Positions 34,706 to 43,055 of a stretch of 64,000 nt of DNA are shown here, piece after piece (within the stretch, counting starts at the first letter, position 1; each line of letters opens with the position of its first letter). The notes beneath the pieces were generated by a model. It was not told where the DNA came from. It saw only the letters and a list, made by a program, of their open reading frames with translations, and made no database searches. This stretch comes from Tumebacillus avium (lineage in GTDB: Bacteria; Bacillota; Bacilli; Tumebacillales; Tumebacillaceae), in NCBI RefSeq assembly GCF_002162355.1, contig NZ_CP021434.1, positions 2,972,001 to 3,036,000 of the forward strand, read 5' to 3'. A program made the translations under genes and the position numbers.

Positions 34706-34996
34706 ATGTTTATCGCAATGAACCGTTTGACCGTTCCGGCTGACTACCGCTCTCATCTCGAAGAGCGCTTTGCCGGTGCCGGCGCACGCATGAAAGACGT
34801 GCCGGGCTGCCTCGAATATCAATTTTTGCTCCCGACCGAAGGCGATGAGCTCATCGTCTACACCAAATGGGAAACGGAAGACGCGTTTAACGCCTGGACG
34901 CAAGGCGAAGCGTTCCAACGCGCTCACCAAGGCGCCAACCCGAACTCTCCGGTCAAAGGCGATCTGCGCAAATACACCGTGAAGTTCTCTTCCTAA
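34706..34996 (+). CDS. IsdG-like heme-degrading monooxygenase (ABM domain)
   Basis: 96 residues. The three IsdG catalytic positions are all present at the right spacing: Asn6 (FIAMNRL), Trp64 (DAFNAWTQGEAF) and His74 (QRAHQG). KWETEDAFNAW and VPGCLEYQFLLP are family-typical. IsdG-type enzymes open heme to release iron. ATG follows GAAAGGG. It is monocistronic with its own terminator, and no Isd transport genes lie nearby. Confidence 0.85.
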   Translation: MFIAMNRLTVPADYRSHLEERFAGAGARMKDVPGCLEYQFLLPTEGDELIVYTKWETEDAFNAWTQGEAFQRAHQGANPNSPVKGDLRKYTVKFSS

Positions 34997-35004
34997 GCAA
35001 TAAG

Positions 35005-35033
35005 AAAAGCGCACCTCTGCAGGTGCGCTTTTT
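35005..35033. terminator. Bidirectional terminator
   Basis: AAAAGCGCACCT, CTGC loop, AGGTGCGCTTTTT between the IsdG-like gene and the convergent protease gene. Confidence 0.93.
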
Positions 35034-35038
35034 GCGTG

Positions 35039-37363
35039 TTACTTGGTGATTTTGATCGTTGCTGCGGAGCGGTCTTTCGCTTCTTTTACCACTTGGATCT
35101 TCAGGCCGTACTTGAGCAGCTTGAGGCCGGAATCCGGGTTGGAAGCCGTCCAGTAGGAATCGCGGTCGCTAAACGCCTTCTCAGCCGATTGCGCGCGGGA
35201 GAAGATCGAGGAGCCGTCCGGGTATTGGACGCTCAGGTCGTTGCCTTTCTTCAGCGAGAAGGTCGCATCTTTCAGCTGGAAGCGGGAGGCAGCGACTTCG
35301 CCGTCGTTCCATTTCACAACGTTTTGGTGCGAGTCGACGACGCCGAGGAAGCCGTAGCCCGGGTGAACGCCAACCCAGTTGTTGTCGTACGCTTCATTGA
35401 CGTACCACACCAGCATGCCCGGGTCGTAGGACATGATCGAGTTGCCGCGCTTCAGGTGCGCCAGACCTTGGTCCACGCCGTCATGAGTACGCCATTCCAC
35501 TTGGTAGTAGTGTTTGGTGTACGACTTGCCCGGGTCTTTCGTGAAGCCTTGCAGGTCGAAGGACGGAGTGCCTTCCGCGCCGTCCGCAAATACTTCTGCG
35601 CCGTCAGCGGTCACAGTTACGTTGTCCACGTAGAAGCCTTCGAGGTTGGTGCCCCAGTCGCTGATCGAGCGGAACTGCAGCAGGATTTCCTGGCCGGCAT
35701 AGGCGGACAGGTCGATCGATTCATGCACCCAGCCGTTCGAGGAACCGGTGTAGCCCGGCAGGTTCGGCTCGATCGTCGGGTACGCGCCGTTGGCGATGTC
35801 GGTCGACGTGCGGTCGGTCGCGAGGGAGGTCCAGGTCGCGCCGTTGTCGGTGGAAACTTGCGCGAAGGCGTAGTCCCATTCAGATTCGATGTTGTACCAG
35901 GTATCGAAGTCAAGGGAGGCGGACGTTTTGCCGGTCAGGTCGACAGCGCGCGCCATCGAGTGATCGTGCTCGTCGCCTTTGCCGCCCCAGAACTCGAAGG
36001 AGCCGGCAGCCGGGGTGTTGACGACCGTCTCTTGATCCGGCAGGTCGATGCGGACGACATCTTCGTTCTTGCCTTTGGTGGTCGCTTGGTCAAGCGTCAC
36101 TTCCAGGCCTTTGCGCGGGATGTCAGACAGCGAGATCGTCGTGCCATGCTGCCAGTTGCCGCCGATCGTCTCTTGGAAGAACTCTTTGCCGTACGGGGAG
36201 AAGCCAACCGGCTCGGTGCCGCCGATCTTGCCCGCCCAGGAACCGGCCGACATGATCGACCAGTATTCGATCGGTTCGCCGTTGCCGGAGTAGATCGTGT
36301 CATACTCGTCCGGCAGACCGAGGTCATGGCCGTACTCATGCGCGAAGACGCCCGTTGCGCCGTCTTCCGGCATGATGATATAGTCGAACGCCGCCATTTG
36401 GCCGCCCCAGTACGGAACGTCGGTCGCGGAGCCCGGAACTGCATACGGGGAGGACAGGTCCCAGCGGTGCGACCAGATCGAGTCGCCGCCGAGGTTGCCG
36501 CCGCCAGCTTCTTCGCCCACGCCGGCGTGGATGACCGCCATGTGGTCGACGAGGCCGTCCGGCTCGCGCGTGTTGCCGTCTCCGTCGAGGTCGTAGATGT
36601 CTTCTTGGTCGTATTCGGACAGGTCGACGCCTTGGGCAACTGCTGCTGCCAGACCGTCGCGGATCAGCTGTTTCGGGTCGTTATCGTCGCCGTCGACGCC
36701 GTCCACGTTGCCGCCGTAGTAGGCAGCAGACTTCGGAGCTTTCACCCAGCCGACAACATCGCCTTCAACTGTGTAGGAACCGCCGGATTGCTGCAGATAA
36801 TATTGAGCCATCGAAACGAAGTGTTCACCGTTCGGGCCGGTGTAGCCGGTCGGGGAGAACATCATTTGTTGATAGTGTTCAGTGGTGTAGTCCGGATAGA
36901 ACATATCGGTTTCTTCCGGAGTGATGTTGTTGTGCTCATAGTCGTCGAATTCAACGAGCAGGACGAGCAGCTTATCTTTGCGCACATCGCCGGTCCACGG
37001 CTGCGGCTGGGCAGGCTCTACTTTCTTGCCGTTATTGCCTTTTTTGCCTTTGGCAGCTTTCGTGACTGCGGCAGCGCGATCTTTAAACGAGTTGCCTTGG
37101 CCGATCGAAACGTTCGGCTTCTTGCCTTTGCCGGAGATGTAGTCTTTCATCGCCGCTTCTTTTTGCTCTTGGCTGAGACCTGGTTCGATGATCCCGCGCT
37201 TCACGAGCGAGTCGATGTAGCGGTCGGTGTTGATCACGTTCAGGTCGGCCGGCGTGCTTTCCCGGTCGGCTGCCTGCACGGTCACTTGTGCCGGAATGCC
37301 GGCAAAAAGAGAACCTGCGATCAGCGCCGAGGACAGGCCGATGCTTACTGCCTTTTTCTTCAT
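35039..37363 (-). CDS. M6-family secreted metalloprotease, immune inhibitor A type (copy 1)
   Basis: 774 residues, ATG behind AAGGGGGAT. Signal peptide (KKKAVSIGLSSALIAGSLFAGIPAQVTVQA), propeptide to about residue 110, then the catalytic domain. The zinc site HEYGHDLGLPDEYD (HExxHxxGxxD, near residue 340) and the Met-turn-like YWSIMSAGSWAG are intact. A MAM-like beta region (DFDTWYNIESEWDYAFAQVS, about 500-640) and a C-terminal domain follow. The family (InhA of B. thuringiensis) degrades host antimicrobial peptides and other proteins. Copy 2 lies immediately upstream on the same strand. Confidence 0.94.
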   Translation of the reverse strand: MKKKAVSIGLSSALIAGSLFAGIPAQVTVQAADRESTPADLNVINTDRYIDSLVKRGIIEPGLSQEQKEAAMKDYISGKGKKPNVSIGQGNSFKDRAAAVTKAAKGKKGNNGKKVEPAQPQPWTGDVRKDKLLVLLVEFDDYEHNNITPEETDMFYPDYTTEHYQQMMFSPTGYTGPNGEHFVSMAQYYLQQSGGSYTVEGDVVGWVKAPKSAAYYGGNVDGVDGDDNDPKQLIRDGLAAAVAQGVDLSEYDQEDIYDLDGDGNTREPDGLVDHMAVIHAGVGEEAGGGNLGGDSIWSHRWDLSSPYAVPGSATDVPYWGGQMAAFDYIIMPEDGATGVFAHEYGHDLGLPDEYDTIYSGNGEPIEYWSIMSAGSWAGKIGGTEPVGFSPYGKEFFQETIGGNWQHGTTISLSDIPRKGLEVTLDQATTKGKNEDVVRIDLPDQETVVNTPAAGSFEFWGGKGDEHDHSMARAVDLTGKTSASLDFDTWYNIESEWDYAFAQVSTDNGATWTSLATDRTSTDIANGAYPTIEPNLPGYTGSSNGWVHESIDLSAYAGQEILLQFRSISDWGTNLEGFYVDNVTVTADGAEVFADGAEGTPSFDLQGFTKDPGKSYTKHYYQVEWRTHDGVDQGLAHLKRGNSIMSYDPGMLVWYVNEAYDNNWVGVHPGYGFLGVVDSHQNVVKWNDGEVAASRFQLKDATFSLKKGNDLSVQYPDGSSIFSRAQSAEKAFSDRDSYWTASNPDSGLKLLKYGLKIQVVKEAKDRSAATIKITK

Positions 37364-37415
37364 TGCGAAAAATCCCCCTTACTCTCAATTGAATATTTAG
37401 ACTTCTCAAAATAAT

Positions 37416-37453
37416 ATTTCAACAAAGGACAAGAAAGTCCTTCGAGCTTCGAA
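37416..37453 (-). promoter_or_regulatory. Shared upstream element of protease copy 1
   Basis: The plus-strand sequence has TTTCAACA, then TCCTTCG and TTCGAA; the same words at the same spacing occur before copy 2 (39924-39961). It lies 53 bp from the start codon. It also contains GGAC-N6-GTCC. Probably a regulator site or leader common to both genes. Confidence 0.5.
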
Positions 37454-37483
37454 TAAAATATTGAATATTGTAATTGTTATTAA

Positions 37484-37515
37484 TAAAAAACGCACCCGGG
37501 AGCGGGTGCGTTTTT
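37484..37515 (-). terminator. Terminator of protease copy 2
   Basis: AAAAAACGCACCCG, GGAG loop, CGGGTGCGTTTTT, just after the copy 2 stop. The two proteases are thus separate transcripts. Confidence 0.9.
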
Positions 37516-37528
37516 CGGTGTGAAGCTG

Positions 37529-39874
37529 TTACTTGGTGATCTTGATGGTTGCTGCGGAACGGTCAGCCGCTTCGCCTACCACTTGGATCTTCAGGCCGTA
37601 GTTGCCCAGCTTGAGACCGGAGTGCGGGGAAGACGGGGACCAGTACGAGCTCTTGTCATCGAACGTGGAAACCGGGTTCTTCGCAGCGTTGTACAGGTGC
37701 TGGTCCGGACCGTAGAACACGTCGAGGTCAGAGCCTTTTTGCAGTGAGAAGGCTGCATCGTACACTTGGTAACGGGTGCCTGCTATCGCGCCGTTCGACG
37801 CGTAGCCGCCCCAGTGGTGAACGTTTTGGTGCGCGTCGACGACGCCGAGGAAGCCGTAGCCCGGGTGAGCGCCAACCCAGTTGTTGTCGTACGCGTCGTT
37901 CACGTACCACACAACCATACCTTCATCGTAGGAGAGCAAAGACTTGCCGCGAGCGATGTGCGTCAGACCTTGGTCAACGCCATTGTGCGTGCGCCACTCG
38001 ACGAGGTAGTGGTGCTTGGTGGAGAATTTGCCTTCCGACTTGGAGAAGCCGTTCAGTGCGAAGGACGGAGTGCCTTCCGCGCCGTCAGCAAATACTTCTG
38101 CGCCGTTTTTGGACACTTTCACGTTGTCGACGTAGAAGCCGTCGAGGTTGGTGCCCCAGTCGTTGATCGAGCGGAACTGCAGTTGGATCGATTGGCCAGC
38201 GTAAGCGGACAGGTCGATCGTCTCATGCACCCAGCCGTTGGAGGAACCGGTGTAGCCCGGCAGGTTAGCTTCTACAGACGGGTAAGCGCCGTTTGCCAGG
38301 TCGGTACGGGTGCGGGAAGTAGCCAGAGAGGTCCAGGTTGCGCCGTTGTCGGTGGATACCTGTACGAACCCGTAGTCCCAAGATTCTTCGATGTTGTACC
38401 AGGTATCGAAGTCGAGGGAAGCGGTGGTTGCGCCGGTCAGGTCAACCGTGCGAACCATCGAGTTGTCCGCTTCATCGCCAGCGCCGCCCCAGTATTCGAA
38501 GGAGCCTGCAGCCGGGGTGTTGATGGTGCGGACTTTGTCCGGCAGGTCGATGCGGACAACATCTTCATTTGCGCCTTTGGTGGTCGCTTGGTCAAGCGTC
38601 ACGGTCAGGCCGTTCGCCGGGATGTCAGACAGCGAAACGGTCTTGCCGTGCTGCCAGTTGCCGCCGATGGTGTCTTGGAAGAATTCTTTTGCATACGGGG
38701 AGAAGCCGGTCGGCTCGGTGCCGCCGATTTTGCCTGCCCAGGAGCCTGCAGACATGATCGACCAGTATTCGATCGGTTCGCCGTTGCCGGAGTAGATGGT
38801 GTCGTACTCGTCCGGCAGGCCGAGGTCATGGCCGTACTCGTGCGCAAATACGCCGGTAGCGCCGTCTTCCGGCATGATGATGTAGTCAAATGCAGCCATT
38901 TCGCCGCCCCAGTACGGAACAGCAGCCGTGGTGCCCGGAACTGCATACGGGGAGGACAGATCCCAGCGGTGCGACCAGATCGAGTCGCCTGCCAGGTTGC
39001 CGCCGCCAGCTTCTTCGCCCACGCCGGCGTGGATGACTGCCATGTGGTCGACGAGGCCGTCCGGCTCGCGCGTGTTGCCGTCGCCGTCGAGGTCGTAGAT
39101 GTCTTCCTGGTCGTATTCGGACAGGTCAACGCCTTGTGCTGCCGCTGCAGCCAGACCGTCGCGGATCAGCTGTCTTGCATCGTTGTCGTCGCCGTCAACG
39201 CCGTTTACGTTGCCGCCGTAGTAAGCTGCCGATTTCGGAGCTTTCACCCAGCCGACAACATCGCCTTCAACGGTGTAGGAACCGCCGGATTGCTGCAGAT
39301 AATATTGAGCCATGGAAACGAAGTGTTCGCCGTTCGGGCCGGTGTAGCCGGTCGGGGAGAACATCATTTTTTGATAGTGTTCAGTCGTGTAGTCCGGATA
39401 GAACATATCGGTTTCAGCCGGGGTGATGTTGTTGTGCGCATAGTCGTCGAATTCAACGAGCAGCACGAGCAGCTTGTCTTTGCGAACGCCGCCGTTCCAG
39501 GACTCGCCTGCAGCCGGAGCTACGGTCGTGCCGGAAGTTTGCTTGGAAGCAACGGTGGTGTTTTCCGCAGCGCCCTTTACTTTTTCGGAGCGTGCTTTGA
39601 ACGTGTTCTTGGCAGCGGTTGCTGCAGCGCCTTGGCCGTTTTGCTTCAGGTACGAGCGCATTGCTGCTTCTTTCTCTTCCTGGTTCAGGTTGCTTGCGAT
39701 GATGCCGCGCTTCACCAAAGATTCGATGTAGCGGTCGGTGTTCACCACATTCAGGTCTGCCGGCGAGCTTTCGCGGTCTGCTGCCTGAACAGATACTTGT
39801 GCCGGAACTGCGGCAAACAAGGAACCTGCGATCAGGGCAGAGGAAAGGCCGATGCTTAGTGCCTTTTTCTTCAT
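37529..39874 (-). CDS. M6-family secreted metalloprotease, immune inhibitor A type (copy 2)
   Basis: 781 residues from ATG 39874 behind GAGGGGGAG; the frame runs open to 39955 but without a site. Same plan as copy 1: signal peptide ending near VSVQAADRE, propeptide, HEYGHDLGLPDEYD zinc site, MAM-like region, C-terminal beta domain. Sequence is near-identical in the catalytic core and divergent in the propeptide (A/T-rich linker with NTTVASKQTSGTT) and C-terminus (YASNGAIAGTRYQV). It is clearly a tandem duplicate. Confidence 0.94.
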   Translation of the reverse strand: MKKKALSIGLSSALIAGSLFAAVPAQVSVQAADRESSPADLNVVNTDRYIESLVKRGIIASNLNQEEKEAAMRSYLKQNGQGAAATAAKNTFKARSEKVKGAAENTTVASKQTSGTTVAPAAGESWNGGVRKDKLLVLLVEFDDYAHNNITPAETDMFYPDYTTEHYQKMMFSPTGYTGPNGEHFVSMAQYYLQQSGGSYTVEGDVVGWVKAPKSAAYYGGNVNGVDGDDNDARQLIRDGLAAAAAQGVDLSEYDQEDIYDLDGDGNTREPDGLVDHMAVIHAGVGEEAGGGNLAGDSIWSHRWDLSSPYAVPGTTAAVPYWGGEMAAFDYIIMPEDGATGVFAHEYGHDLGLPDEYDTIYSGNGEPIEYWSIMSAGSWAGKIGGTEPTGFSPYAKEFFQDTIGGNWQHGKTVSLSDIPANGLTVTLDQATTKGANEDVVRIDLPDKVRTINTPAAGSFEYWGGAGDEADNSMVRTVDLTGATTASLDFDTWYNIEESWDYGFVQVSTDNGATWTSLATSRTRTDLANGAYPSVEANLPGYTGSSNGWVHETIDLSAYAGQSIQLQFRSINDWGTNLDGFYVDNVKVSKNGAEVFADGAEGTPSFALNGFSKSEGKFSTKHHYLVEWRTHNGVDQGLTHIARGKSLLSYDEGMVVWYVNDAYDNNWVGAHPGYGFLGVVDAHQNVHHWGGYASNGAIAGTRYQVYDAAFSLQKGSDLDVFYGPDQHLYNAAKNPVSTFDDKSSYWSPSSPHSGLKLGNYGLKIQVVGEAADRSAATIKITK

Positions 39875-39923
39875 AAGTGACTCCCCCTCTATTCTCTGTT
39901 GAGATTTATATCTCAGGTAATAC

Positions 39924-39961
39924 AATTCAACAGTAAATAGATAATTCCTTCGCAATTCGAA
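39924..39961 (-). promoter_or_regulatory. Shared upstream element of protease copy 2
   Basis: Plus-strand words AATTCAACA, TCCTTCG, TTCGAA, matching 37416-37453 in order and spacing, 50 bp from the start codon. Confidence 0.5.
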
Positions 39962-39981
39962 GAAATTTTTGAAAAAAATAA

Positions 39982-40046
39982 TCTTCTAGGAAATACCAGC
40001 TTACTTATTTGTTAATGAGTTTTAATTGATATTTCTTCTAGGAAAA
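39982..40046. repeat. Direct repeat of TCTTCTAGGAAA
   Basis: An identical 12-mer occurs at 39982-39993 and 40035-40046 in the 214-bp spacer between protease copy 2 and the UbiD gene. The second copy lies about 40 bp before the UbiD start, so it could be an operator pair. The binder is unknown. Confidence 0.4.
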
Positions 40047-40088
40047 TTGGGCGATATGGTACAATGGGGGAGGAAGGAGAGATACATT

Positions 40089-41861
40089 TTGCATCGGAAC
40101 TTACGAAGCTTTATCCATACATTGCGCCAAGAGCGCGACATCGTGGAGATCACGGCAGAAGTCGATCCGTATTTGGAGCTGGCGGAGATTCACCGCCGCG
40201 TCATCCAGGACGGAGGCCCTGCCCTTTTGTTCACCAATGTAAAAGGCAGCCGCTACCCGGTGTTTTCCAATATGTTCGGGACTTCGCGCCGCGTCGATCT
40301 GGCGTTTGGGCCGCGTCCGGAACAGTTGATGAAAGACATCGTGGGGCTGACACATAAGCTGGTGCCGCCGACGCTCGGGAAGATCTGGGGCGAACGCAAC
40401 CTGCTGCTCGACGTGGCGAAGACCGGCACGAAGACGGTCAGCGCGGGACAAGCTCCGATTCTGGAGATGGTCGACGCGCCGGCTAAACTGACCGAACTTC
40501 CGGTGCTGACCTCGTGGCATGAAGACGGCGGTCCGTTTGTGACCTTGCCGCTCGTGTACACCGAACATCCTTCGAAAAACGACCACAACCTCGGCATGTA
40601 CCGCGTGCAGATCTATGATGACAAAACGACGGGCATGCACTGGCAAATCCATAAAGGCGGCGGCTTCCACTATCATGAAGCGGAGAAGCAGAACCAGAAC
40701 TTCCCGGTCACCGTGTTCCTCGGCGGACCGCCCGCGCTGATCGCCTCGGCGATCGCGCCGGTGCCGGAGATGCTGCCGGAACTCTTGCTCACTTCTCTGA
40801 TCATGGGCGAGAAACTCCCGGTCGCCAAAGACCCGCACGGCGGCAAATATCCGCTGATCGCCGAGGCGGAATTTGCGATCGTTGGCCACGTGCCGCCGCA
40901 TGAGCGCCGCATCGAAGGGCCGTTTGGCGACCATTACGGCTACTACTCGCTGGCCCATGAGTTCCCGGTGTTTAACGTCGACCGCGTCTATCACCGCAAA
41001 GATGCGATCTATCCGGCGACGGTCGTTGGCAAGCCGGTGCAGGAAGACTACTACCTGGGCGAATTTTTGCAGCGCCTGCTCTCGCCGGCCTTCCCGCTGG
41101 CGATGCCGGGCGTGCGCGATCTGTGGACATATGCGGAGACGGGCTTCCACGCGCTGGCCGCAGCGGTCGTGCGCGAAAGCTACAAGCGCGAAGGTCTGGT
41201 CAACGCCTTCCGCATCTTGGGTGAAGGTCAGCTGACGTTGACCAAGTTCCTGATCCTGACCGACAAGCCGGTGAAGCTGGAGAACTTCACGGCGCTGTTC
41301 GAGCAGGTGCTGGAGCGCTTCGATCCGGCACAGGATCTGTATGTGCTTGGCAACACCTCGATGGATACGCTCGACTACACGGGCCGCCGTCTGAACCATG
41401 GTTCGAAGGCGATCATGCTGGGTGTTGGCGAGCCGATGCGGACGCTGCCTGACACGTATCAAGGCAGCGACTTGCCGGGGATTCGCAAGATTGAATCGTA
41501 CTGCAAAGGGTGTCTGGTCGTGGAAGGGGCTTCGTTTGAGGAAGATCCGGAGCTGGCCCCGCGCCTGGTTGATCTCGCCGCAGACAAACTGCGCGAGTGG
41601 CCGGTGGTCTTCTTGGTGGATGATGCATCGGTGGCCAAAGCGCAGTCGTCGTTCCTGTGGACGACGTTTACGCGCTTTGACCCGGCGCATGACATCTATG
41701 CGGAGCAGGAACTGCAGCGCCACCATGTCGGCTACAAACTGCCGCTGGTGATCGATGCGCGGATGAAGCCGGGCTATCCGGATGAAGTGGTCACCCGCCC
41801 GGATATCGACCAAAAGGTGTCGGAACGGTGGACGGAGTATTTTGGCAAGACGAATTTTTAA
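40089..41861 (+). CDS. UbiD-family decarboxylase (prenylated-FMN enzyme)
   Basis: 590 residues from TTG 40089, about 9 bp after GGAGGAAGGAG; the longer frame from 40026 is not needed. The N-terminal domain contains GGPALLFTNVKGSRYPV. The prFMN-binding core NLGMYRVQIYDDKTTGMHWQ and FLGGPPALIASAIAPVPE is followed by the EGPFGDHYGYYS region with the active-site Glu. UbiD enzymes reversibly decarboxylate aromatic or alpha,beta-unsaturated acids, some in quinone synthesis. It is longer than E. coli UbiD (about 497), and no UbiX flavin prenyltransferase gene is adjacent. The substrate cannot be told. Confidence 0.9.
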   Translation: MHRNLRSFIHTLRQERDIVEITAEVDPYLELAEIHRRVIQDGGPALLFTNVKGSRYPVFSNMFGTSRRVDLAFGPRPEQLMKDIVGLTHKLVPPTLGKIWGERNLLLDVAKTGTKTVSAGQAPILEMVDAPAKLTELPVLTSWHEDGGPFVTLPLVYTEHPSKNDHNLGMYRVQIYDDKTTGMHWQIHKGGGFHYHEAEKQNQNFPVTVFLGGPPALIASAIAPVPEMLPELLLTSLIMGEKLPVAKDPHGGKYPLIAEAEFAIVGHVPPHERRIEGPFGDHYGYYSLAHEFPVFNVDRVYHRKDAIYPATVVGKPVQEDYYLGEFLQRLLSPAFPLAMPGVRDLWTYAETGFHALAAAVVRESYKREGLVNAFRILGEGQLTLTKFLILTDKPVKLENFTALFEQVLERFDPAQDLYVLGNTSMDTLDYTGRRLNHGSKAIMLGVGEPMRTLPDTYQGSDLPGIRKIESYCKGCLVVEGASFEEDPELAPRLVDLAADKLREWPVVFLVDDASVAKAQSSFLWTTFTRFDPAHDIYAEQELQRHHVGYKLPLVIDARMKPGYPDEVVTRPDIDQKVSERWTEYFGKTNF

Positions 41862-41870
41862 AGAACAGCA

Positions 41871-41904
41871 AAAGACCCCGTGGCAGTTGCCACGGGGTCT
41901 TTTC
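41871..41904. terminator. Bidirectional terminator
   Basis: AAAGACCCCGTGGC, AGTT loop, GCCACGGGGTCTTTT between the convergent UbiD gene and the small minus-strand gene. Confidence 0.95.
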
Positions 41905-41906
41905 GT

Positions 41907-42131
41907 TTAGAAGGGCTCTTTCCAGTCGGACAGCACTTGGACACCGGATGCCTGTACGGTTTTGCGCAGCTGGTTGACGTTGACCAGATGGTTTTCGTAC
42001 TCGACGGTGATGATGTGGTTCCCCGGGTCGGCCAGCGCGCGCTCAACGCCAAGCAGCGAGTTGAGCGAGGTGGAGACGCGGCGATACTCTTCCGGCGATG
42101 CATTTTTGATCATGATGTGTGCGATGGACAT
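41907..42131 (-). CDS. Small HMA-like (ferredoxin-fold) protein lacking CxxC
   Basis: 74 residues behind GGGGGGTG. The pattern SIAHIMIKNASPEEYRRVSTSLNSLLGVERALADPGNHIITVEYE resembles the beta-alpha-beta-beta heavy-metal-associated domain in layout, with the strand SGVQVLSDW at the end, but the metal-binding CxxC is missing. The role is unknown. Confidence 0.62.
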   Translation of the reverse strand: MSIAHIMIKNASPEEYRRVSTSLNSLLGVERALADPGNHIITVEYENHLVNVNQLRKTVQASGVQVLSDWKEPF

Positions 42132-42261
42132 AACGGAACACCCCCCTGACGTAAGTATGGATTGTGTGGCTTGTATTTAGTCGATGGTCGAAGAACCAAA
42201 ATGCGTCACTCCTAGTCTCGCAATCGGCTGCACACACTACTCCCAGGGGGTGCTATATACG

Positions 42262-42396
42262 ATGACCGAACGTTCGATGAAGAAGCGTCTTGAATGGCTT
42301 GACCGCAAAGCACGGAGTGGTAAGCTGACGAAACAAGAGCAATTCGAACTGGGCCAGGCGTTTTTGACACCCGCATTTGAAAAAAGCAGCAAGTAG
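42262..42396 (+). CDS. Small basic hypothetical protein
   Basis: 44 residues (TERSMKKRLEWLDRKARSGKLTKQEQFELGQAFL). AGGGGGTG lies about 10 bp upstream of ATG 42262, and a strong terminator follows the stop. Helical, amphipathic. No family is recognised. A longer in-frame start (42184) is less likely. Confidence 0.5.
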   Translation: MTERSMKKRLEWLDRKARSGKLTKQEQFELGQAFLTPAFEKSSK

Positions 42397-42408
42397 CAAG
42401 TCTTGCCT

Positions 42409-42446
42409 GCATCCTGCCGCATTGTCAGCGGCAGGATGCTTTTTTA
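42409..42446 (+). terminator. Rho-independent terminator
   Basis: GCATCCTGCCGC, 7-base loop, GCGGCAGGATGC and six T; it abuts the sigma-W promoter of the flotillin operon. Confidence 0.95.
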
Positions 42447-42474
42447 TGAAACTTTTTGGAAACTGTATCGTATA
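42447..42474 (+). promoter_or_regulatory. Sigma-W-type ECF promoter of yuaF-floT
   Basis: TGAAAC (42447-42452), 16 bp, CGTATA (42469-42474) matches the sigma-W consensus TGAAAC-N16-CGTA. The B. subtilis yuaFGI operon is a known sigma-W target, so envelope-stress induction is likely conserved. Confidence 0.8.
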
Positions 42475-42530
42475 GATAGGTGTTCGTCCTGAAACCGCGA
42501 AGTAAGTTTTGGGAGAAGGAGGGGTGTGGG

Positions 42531-43031
42531 TTGCTGGAACTCTATTATGGATGTTTGATCGGCGGCATCCTGTTCGCGGTAGCTGTGCTGATCTTTGGCG
42601 ATCTGCTGCACCTGCACGGGCCGGAGTTTTTTGATCCGACGGTGATCGGCGGCTTGGTTACGACGTTTGGCGGCGTTGGCGTAATGCTAACGACCTACAC
42701 AGATCTGGCAGCGGGAGCGGTGGTCTTTTTGGCGGCGCTGGCCGGGATCGTGCTGTCCTTTTTGGTCTATTTTTTCTATGTAAAGCCGATGAAAAAAGTG
42801 GAGAACTCGACCGGATTCTCGCTGCAGGATCTGGAAGGGAAATTGTGTGAAGTTTCGGTAGCCGTTCCGGCAAAAGGCTTTGGCGAAGTGCTGGTCAAAG
42901 TCGGGGCGGGGAACACCAACCAGATTGCGGCGAGCTTTGACCGGCAGAACATCCCAACAGGGAAAAAGGCGGTCATTGTGGAAGTGAAGGACGATGTGTT
43001 ATATGTATCCGCTTATGATGAATTGGAGTAA
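42531..43031 (+). CDS. yuaF: NfeD-like membrane protein YuaF
   Basis: 166 residues from TTG 42531, behind AAGGAGGGG; the longer frame from 42480 overlaps the promoter. About three membrane helices are followed by a C-terminal OB-fold NfeD domain (LEGKLCEVSVAVPAKGFGEVLVKVG, residues about 95-160). YuaF partners flotillin FloT; the gene order and the 24-bp gap to floT support this. Confidence 0.85.
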   Translation: MLELYYGCLIGGILFAVAVLIFGDLLHLHGPEFFDPTVIGGLVTTFGGVGVMLTTYTDLAAGAVVFLAALAGIVLSFLVYFFYVKPMKKVENSTGFSLQDLEGKLCEVSVAVPAKGFGEVLVKVGAGNTNQIAASFDRQNIPTGKKAVIVEVKDDVLYVSAYDELE

Positions 43032-43055
43032 GCAGGGAGCAGGAGGGGTTATTGT

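Noticed and set aside
35036..37414. 792-residue plus-strand open frame (and 37766-39859)
   Set aside because: Antisense to the two M6 proteases; both resemble each other only because the proteases are duplicates.
40101..41813. 570-residue minus-strand open frame
   Set aside because: Antisense to the UbiD gene, His/Arg-rich, no motif.
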